DNA from: Actinophytocola sp050699915
GTDB taxonomy: Bacteria > Actinomycetota > Actinomycetes > Mycobacteriales > Pseudonocardiaceae
Length of the DNA stretch: 8,399 bases
Assembly: GCF_050699915.1 (NCBI RefSeq)
Contig: NZ_JBOHGA010000245.1
Span: forward strand, 1 to 8,399
Reading direction: 5' to 3'
Shown: positions 4,748-8,399 of the stretch, piece by piece
Layout: the number at the start of each line of letters is the position of its first letter
How positions within the stretch are numbered: position 1 is the stretch's first letter
Made by a program: the position numbers and the translations under genes
Notes under the pieces: generated by a model
The model's database searches: none
Told to the model about the DNA's origin: nothing
What the model saw: the letters and a program-made list of their open reading frames with translations, nothing else

Positions 4748-6319
4748 ATGGCCCGATTAGTCCCCGCCCGCAGGGCCGCGATCGCCGCGGCGCTCGCCGT
4801 CGCCGTGGTCGTACCGCTCAGTCCGGCCGCGAACGCGGCGCCGCCCGACGATCGCGAGCTCGCCGCCGCGGAGCAGGCCCGGCAGGGTTCGCTGATGCGC
4901 GACACCTGGCGGTCGTTCACCGCGATGGTCGCCCCCGAGACGGGGCTGCCGGCGGACAACATCGAGGGCGACCTCGACCCCGCGTCCCGGTCGGCCTACA
5001 CCTCCCCCACGAACGTCGGCGCATACCTGTGGTCGGCGATCGTCGCGGAGGACGCCGGTCTCATCGGCCGGCGGGAGCTGGTGTCGCGGACGAAGAAGGC
5101 GCTCGACTCGATGGCGAAGGTCGAGCGGCACCCGGCGTCGGGCCAGTTCTACAACTGGTACAACCCCGCGACGCTGGAGAAGCTGCGCGTCTGGCCGGAC
5201 GACGGGTCCGTCGTGCACCCGTTCCTGTCCAGTGTGGACAACGCGTGGATGGCGGCGGCCCTGATGACCGTGCGCAACGCCGTGCCGGAGGCGCGGAAGC
5301 AGGCGCAGGCGCTGCTGGATCCGATGGACTTCGCCTTCTACTACGACCCGGCGGGCCGCTCGCCGGACGTGGCGGCCGGCCTGATGCGGGGCGGGTTCTG
5401 GGACGAGGAGCCGCCCGGCTGCTCACTCGTCGGCAACTACCCCGGCAACGGCCCGGACGTCTGGTACACCTGCCACAACTACGGCAACTTCGCCAGCGAG
5501 ACGCGGATGATCAGCTACGTGGCGATCTCGCTCGGCCAGGTGCCGCCGGAGCACTACTTCGTGCCGTGGCGGACGTTCCCGGACACCTGCGACTGGAACT
5601 GGCAGGAGCAGAAGCCGACCGGCGAGTTCGTCGACTACCAGGGCATCCCGGTGTTCGAGGGCCAGTACACCTACCGCGGGCTGAAGTTCATCCCAACCTG
5701 GGGCGGGGACATGTTCGAGGAGCTGATGCCGGACATGTTCGTGCCGGAGGTCAAGTGGGGCAAGAAGTCCTGGGCCCGGCAGCACTCGGTGTACGTGCGC
5801 GGCCAGATCGAGCACGGACTGAACGACGCGAAGTACGGCTACTGGGGCTTCTCGCCTTCGTCCAACCCGGACGGCGGGTACCGGGAGTACGGCGTGGACA
5901 TCATGGGCCTCGACGGGCCGGGCTACACCAGTGACCAGGAGCGCACCGCGGTCGACGTCGGCTTCGAGGGCTGCCGCGAGGCACAGCCGCTGCCCGAGTC
6001 CTACGGCGACGGCGTGGTGACGCCGCACGCGGTGGTGCTGGCGCTGCCCTACCAGCCGCGCGCCGCGCTGACCGAGCTCGCGAAGCTGCGCAGGGACTTC
6101 GACAGCTACGGCCCGGGTGGCTTCTATGACGCGATCGCCGTCCGCAGCGGGAAGGTCGCCAAGCGGTACCTGGCACTCGACCAGGGCATGATCATGGGCG
6201 CGCTGGGCAACCTACGGGGCAACGACGTGCTGCGCGACGCGTTCACGAAGGGCGGCGCGGAGCGGCACCTGCGTCCGGTGATGGCGATGGAGGAGTTCAA
6301 CCTGCCGGCCCACCAGTAA
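4748..6319 (+). CDS. Secreted glycoamylase-like / GH144-type glycoside hydrolase (PF10091 family), candidate beta-1,2-glucanase
   Basis: This 523-residue extracellular enzyme begins with a Sec-type signal peptide: arginines, then a hydrophobic core at residues 10-24 and a likely cut after ANA at residue 30. There is no lipobox. The mature part is a single domain, an (alpha/alpha)6-barrel by family, carrying the block motifs of PF10091. These are TNVGAYLWSAIVAEDAGLI (88-106), GQFYNWYNPATLEKL (132-146), SSVDNAWMAAALM (161-173), WGGDMFEELMPDMFVPE (318-334), VTPHAVVLAL (424-433) and YLALDQGMIMGALGN (474-488). Four cysteines (225, 242, 281, 409) could form two disulfides. Characterised GH144 members act on beta-1,2-glucan, giving sophoro-oligosaccharides. 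Its place as last gene of a sugar-import operon, 13 bases after a permease, fits depolymerisation followed by uptake. The substrate is inferred; catalytic residues are not assigned here. The fourth codon is TTA. Confidence 0.85.
   Translation: MARLVPARRAAIAAALAVAVVVPLSPAANAAPPDDRELAAAEQARQGSLMRDTWRSFTAMVAPETGLPADNIEGDLDPASRSAYTSPTNVGAYLWSAIVAEDAGLIGRRELVSRTKKALDSMAKVERHPASGQFYNWYNPATLEKLRVWPDDGSVVHPFLSSVDNAWMAAALMTVRNAVPEARKQAQALLDPMDFAFYYDPAGRSPDVAAGLMRGGFWDEEPPGCSLVGNYPGNGPDVWYTCHNYGNFASETRMISYVAISLGQVPPEHYFVPWRTFPDTCDWNWQEQKPTGEFVDYQGIPVFEGQYTYRGLKFIPTWGGDMFEELMPDMFVPEVKWGKKSWARQHSVYVRGQIEHGLNDAKYGYWGFSPSSNPDGGYREYGVDIMGLDGPGYTSDQERTAVDVGFEGCREAQPLPESYGDGVVTPHAVVLALPYQPRAALTELAKLRRDFDSYGPGGFYDAIAVRSGKVAKRYLALDQGMIMGALGNLRGNDVLRDAFTKGGAERHLRPVMAMEEFNLPAHQ
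4757..4759 (+). other. Rare TTA leucine codon at position 4 of the hydrolase
   Basis: The hydrolase begins ATG GCC CGA TTA GTC. By eye this is the only in-frame TTA codon in the window's genes. In Streptomyces such codons depend on the bldA leucyl-tRNA and delay translation until development. The same control here is an inference and depends on the host. Confidence 0.75.
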
Positions 6320-6325
6320 GGACCA

Positions 6326-6364
6326 GTGCCGGAGGCGGGCAACCCCCTCGCCCGTCTCCGGCAC
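6326..6364. terminator. GC-rich hairpin, probable shared terminator between converging genes
   Basis: GTGCCGGAG (6326-6334) pairs with CTCCGGCAC (6356-6364). The plus-strand RNA stem continues through G-U, C-G and GGGC/GCCC pairs to 15 pairs in total, with a nine-base loop. No T-run follows on either strand, as is common in actinobacteria. It starts seven bases after the hydrolase stop and ends seven bases before the stop of the converging phosphoesterase gene, so it can serve both directions. One pair is lost in the minus-strand RNA, where the G-U becomes A-C. Confidence 0.8.
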
Positions 6365-6370
6365 GCCCGT

Positions 6371-8086
6371 TCACGGGTGCGGGATCTCGATCGGGTCCGT
6401 CCCGATCAGCTCGGGAGCCAGCGGCTCCGTGGGGACGAGCCACGGATCTGTCGGCGCACCGTTCGGTGTGGCAGTCCACCGGCGGCAGATCTCTGGCAGC
6501 GCGATCGGATAGATCCACAGGGTGCCCCTGTCGTCGATGTGCAGGCGCAGGAAGCCCTTGTGGTCCTCGATGCTCTGAGCCGCGAACAGCTCGTTCGAGT
6601 TGATGTCGAACCCGCTCGCGAACCAGAGGTACGCCGCGACGATCTCGGCGTCCAGGAACCCGATCACCGTCGGCGTCAGAGCCACGAAGATCCCGAAGGT
6701 CCACCAGTCCGCGGCCTCGCCGGTCGGCAGCGCGCCGTGGAACCAGTGGACCGCGAACGCCCAGCCGGTGCTCAGCGCGAGATGCGGCACGGCGTGCAGG
6801 ACACCGGCGACCCAGTTGGTTCCACTCGCCTTCGGCAGATCCAGCCGGGCGAACGCGACGCCGCCGAGCCCCAGCACCACGGCCAGGATCGCCGTGGGCG
6901 CCCACGCGCCCACCAGGCTGAAGCCCCCCTGCCGGGTCGGGTCGACGGTCTCCCCGATTCCGAAGAGGACGGCCAGCGACATCACGGTCTGCACGACCCC
7001 GGTGAACAGCCAGAAGAGCGGGTTCCGCCACGGCAGCCGCAGGACGCCTCTCGCGAGCCGCTTCGAGTCCTTCTTCGCCGGGTACTGCTCCCTCAGCGTG
7101 TAGGTCTGCTGTGGCGCCGACGGACTCACCACGGAGCTCGCCGGCGGCAGGTCCAGTGACTCGGGCAGCCGGTGGGTGCTCGACAGGTACGCGCCGCCGA
7201 GCCCGCAGGTGATCAGGTGCCGACCGCCGGCCTCGGCCTGATAATGAGCGAAGTGGTGCTTGTCGCCGGTCAGCATCACCGGCACGGTCGCCCCGCGGGG
7301 GCGGATGATCTCGCGCTGGAAGAACTCGATCGTGTCGTAGCCCTTCGTCTTCCCGCCGGAGCCGGCCGACAGCCAGGATGGCTTGGACGTGCAGAGGATG
7401 ACCGCGTCACCTGGTTCGAGCGGCACCTCGCGGAAGTAGTCGAGCTGCGGCTTGTCGACGTAGTCGTCGAACTGCGTGTCGATCGCGAACAGCCACCAGC
7501 GCCGCGGCAGCGCGACGGCGAAGTAGCTGCGGGTCTGCTCGGTGCTCCAGCCGCCGAAGTTGCGCTGCTGGGCGAAGACGCGCAGGAACGAGGTGAGCCC
7601 GTCGTACCAGTCGTGGTTGCCGGGCAGGGCGAACAGCCGCGGCCCGTCGGGCGCGGCGACCGGCAGTGCCGCGCGGTAGACGCCCTTGGTGCGTTCCTCG
7701 TAGGCCGTCGTGGAGGCCGCCGGATAGACCTGGTCGCCGCCCATCACGAGGAGCCGCCCACGCGGTAGGTCCCGCGTCGCCCCCTCCGGCTGGAGCTCGG
7801 ACGCGGCGAGCAGCGAAGCGATGGAGTAGGTCGCGTCGAACCCGTCCCCCAGGTCGGCGACGAAGTCGAACCACAGCTCCTCTTCGGTCTCGGTTCTCGC
7901 GCTGAAGACCGGTTGCGTCAGCGTGCCCTGCAGCTCCCGCTTGTCCGCGAAGGCGGCGAAGATCTCCGCCATCATCGACTGCGCGCCGGTGCGGACCAGC
8001 ACGCGTGGATCGAGCCAGCGAACCGCGCGCTGCTTGCGGAACTTGAGCTGCTCCTCGGAATCGTCGGTCGGGCGGGGTCGCTCCAT
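6371..8086 (-). CDS. Calcineurin-like metallophosphoesterase with C-terminal membrane region
   Basis: This 571-residue protein combines an N-terminal metal-dependent phosphoesterase domain with a membrane region. Metal-site blocks are DLGD (78-81), GGDQ (116-119), GNHD (156-159) and TGDKHH (273-278). The last resembles the GDxHH form seen in PhoD-type phosphatases rather than the usual GHxH. The usual first DxH motif is replaced by DLGD. Hydrophobic segments near 356-378, 392-413, 424-448 and 462-490 suggest four or more membrane passes. A soluble tail follows, including HKGFLRLHIDDRGTLWIYPI (509-528). No signal peptide is present, so the catalytic domain probably faces the cytoplasm. ATG at 8086 is chosen because GAGGAGGAG precedes it; in-frame starts farther upstream would run through the GNAT gene. 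The stop is at 6371. The substrate is unknown, and I do not recognise a named gene. Confidence 0.85.
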   Translation of the reverse strand: MERPRPTDDSEEQLKFRKQRAVRWLDPRVLVRTGAQSMMAEIFAAFADKRELQGTLTQPVFSARTETEEELWFDFVADLGDGFDATYSIASLLAASELQPEGATRDLPRGRLLVMGGDQVYPAASTTAYEERTKGVYRAALPVAAPDGPRLFALPGNHDWYDGLTSFLRVFAQQRNFGGWSTEQTRSYFAVALPRRWWLFAIDTQFDDYVDKPQLDYFREVPLEPGDAVILCTSKPSWLSAGSGGKTKGYDTIEFFQREIIRPRGATVPVMLTGDKHHFAHYQAEAGGRHLITCGLGGAYLSSTHRLPESLDLPPASSVVSPSAPQQTYTLREQYPAKKDSKRLARGVLRLPWRNPLFWLFTGVVQTVMSLAVLFGIGETVDPTRQGGFSLVGAWAPTAILAVVLGLGGVAFARLDLPKASGTNWVAGVLHAVPHLALSTGWAFAVHWFHGALPTGEAADWWTFGIFVALTPTVIGFLDAEIVAAYLWFASGFDINSNELFAAQSIEDHKGFLRLHIDDRGTLWIYPIALPEICRRWTATPNGAPTDPWLVPTEPLAPELIGTDPIEIPHP

Positions 8087-8091
8087 GGGCA

Positions 8092-8100
8092 CTCCTCCTC
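8092..8100 (-). promoter_or_regulatory. Ribosome-binding site fixing the start of the metallophosphoesterase
   Basis: The minus strand reads GAGGAGGAG five bases before the ATG at 8086. This strong site rules out the 73-codon N-terminal extension up to 8305, which would overlap the upstream acetyltransferase in another frame and is Arg/Ser/Pro-rich. Confidence 0.8.
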
Positions 8101-8132
8101 GTGAGATCACGTCGGTCCGCGGCCCGGAACCG

Positions 8133-8399
8133 CTACGGGTGCCGCGGCTTCTCGAGCACCGCGAGCGCGACGCCGGCCGCGTCGGTCGAGGAGCCGACGA
8201 CCGTGTAGCCGGCCCGTCGGTACAACGCCAGGCTGGCGTCGCTGGTGACGCCGGTGGCGAGCCAGAGCGTGGTGACCGCCGGCGGGGCGGCCGCCTCGAC
8301 CGCATCGAGCAGCCGTCGGCCGATGCCCCGGCGGTGCAGGTCGGGCGCGACGGCGAGGCGGGCGACCTCCATCCGGTCGCCGGCCGGGCGGCCGCGGAC
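8133..8399 (-). CDS. GNAT-family N-acetyltransferase (C-terminal part, cut by window edge)
   Basis: The 88 visible C-terminal residues belong to a Gcn5-related acetyltransferase, which transfers acetyl from acetyl-CoA to an amine. The acetyl-CoA pyrophosphate-binding motif A is clear: VARLAVAPDLHRRGIGRRLL, with R-R-G-I-G supplying the R/Q-x-x-G-x-G/A signature. Motif B follows as SLALYRRAGY, then a final strand and a TAG stop at 8133. The reading frame is open to the window edge. The ATG at 8370-8372 lies inside the domain, so the true start is outside the window. It precedes the metallophosphoesterase by 46 bases on the same strand, so the two are probably co-transcribed. The acceptor substrate cannot be told. 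Confidence 0.88.
   Translation of the reverse strand, partial: VRGRPAGDRMEVARLAVAPDLHRRGIGRRLLDAVEAAAPPAVTTLWLATGVTSDASLALYRRAGYTVVGSSTDAAGVALAVLEKPRHP

Noticed and set aside
6326..7159. Plus-strand open frame of 277 codons after the hydrolase
   Set aside because: It starts in the terminator hairpin and lies opposite the phosphoesterase gene, with Arg/Gln/Asp-rich shadow composition and no ribosome-binding site of note.
8100..8111. Short inverted repeat CGTGA-GA-TCACG between the GNAT and phosphoesterase genes
   Set aside because: Arms of only five bases, overlapping the ribosome-binding region at one end; this is expected by chance and has no known consensus.
8087..8305. N-terminal extension of the metallophosphoesterase
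   Set aside because: It overlaps the GNAT gene in another frame on the same strand, has shadow-type composition, and the strong ribosome-binding site points to ATG 8086.
6371..8399. Defence-system or toxin-antitoxin interpretation of the GNAT and phosphoesterase pair
   Set aside because: The GNAT fragment shows ordinary acetyltransferase motifs with no DUF1778-type antitoxin partner, and the phosphoesterase gene is long and membrane-bound. Nothing links the pair to a known defence architecture.

Overview
The window is GC-rich throughout (third codon positions almost all G or C), and its gene families are those of a high-GC actinomycete. I would guess the Pseudonocardiales or a near relative, but the genus is inferred, not shown. 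No rRNA, tRNA, CRISPR array, transposase or phage gene was seen.

Layout from left to right. (1) Positions 1-266, minus strand: the first 88 codons of ruvC, the Holliday junction resolvase, cut by the window edge. A LexA/SOS-box-like site lies just upstream of its start. (2) Positions 267-564: a 298-base divergent intergenic region. Its left end carries the ruvC control site. Its right end carries a TTGACA -35-like element bracketed by two similar LacI-type operators. I see nothing convincing in about 302-475. (3) Positions 565-6319, plus strand: a compact five-gene operon consisting of a LacI-family regulator, a lipoprotein solute-binding protein, two CUT1-type permeases and a secreted PF10091 (glycoamylase-like / GH144-type) glycoside hydrolase. 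Spacings are 26 nt, 3 nt, an 8-nt overlap and 13 nt. A strong palindromic element able to fold into a three-way junction sits at the binding-protein/permease boundary, and the hydrolase has a TTA leucine codon at position 4. (4) Positions 6326-6364: a long GC-rich hairpin between converging genes, probably a shared terminator. (5) Positions 6371-8399, minus strand: a two-gene unit with the C-terminal part of a GNAT acetyltransferase followed by a calcineurin-like metallophosphoesterase with a membrane-embedded C-terminal region.

Working model: the secreted hydrolase cuts an extracellular glucan, the lipoprotein captures the released oligosaccharide, and the two permeases import it using an ATPase encoded elsewhere (none is present here). 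The LacI-type protein represses the whole operon, including itself, through the twin operators until the sugar is present. Known activities of the GH144 family make beta-1,2-glucan (sophoro-oligosaccharides) the leading substrate hypothesis. This is a family-based inference and is not proven by the sequence.
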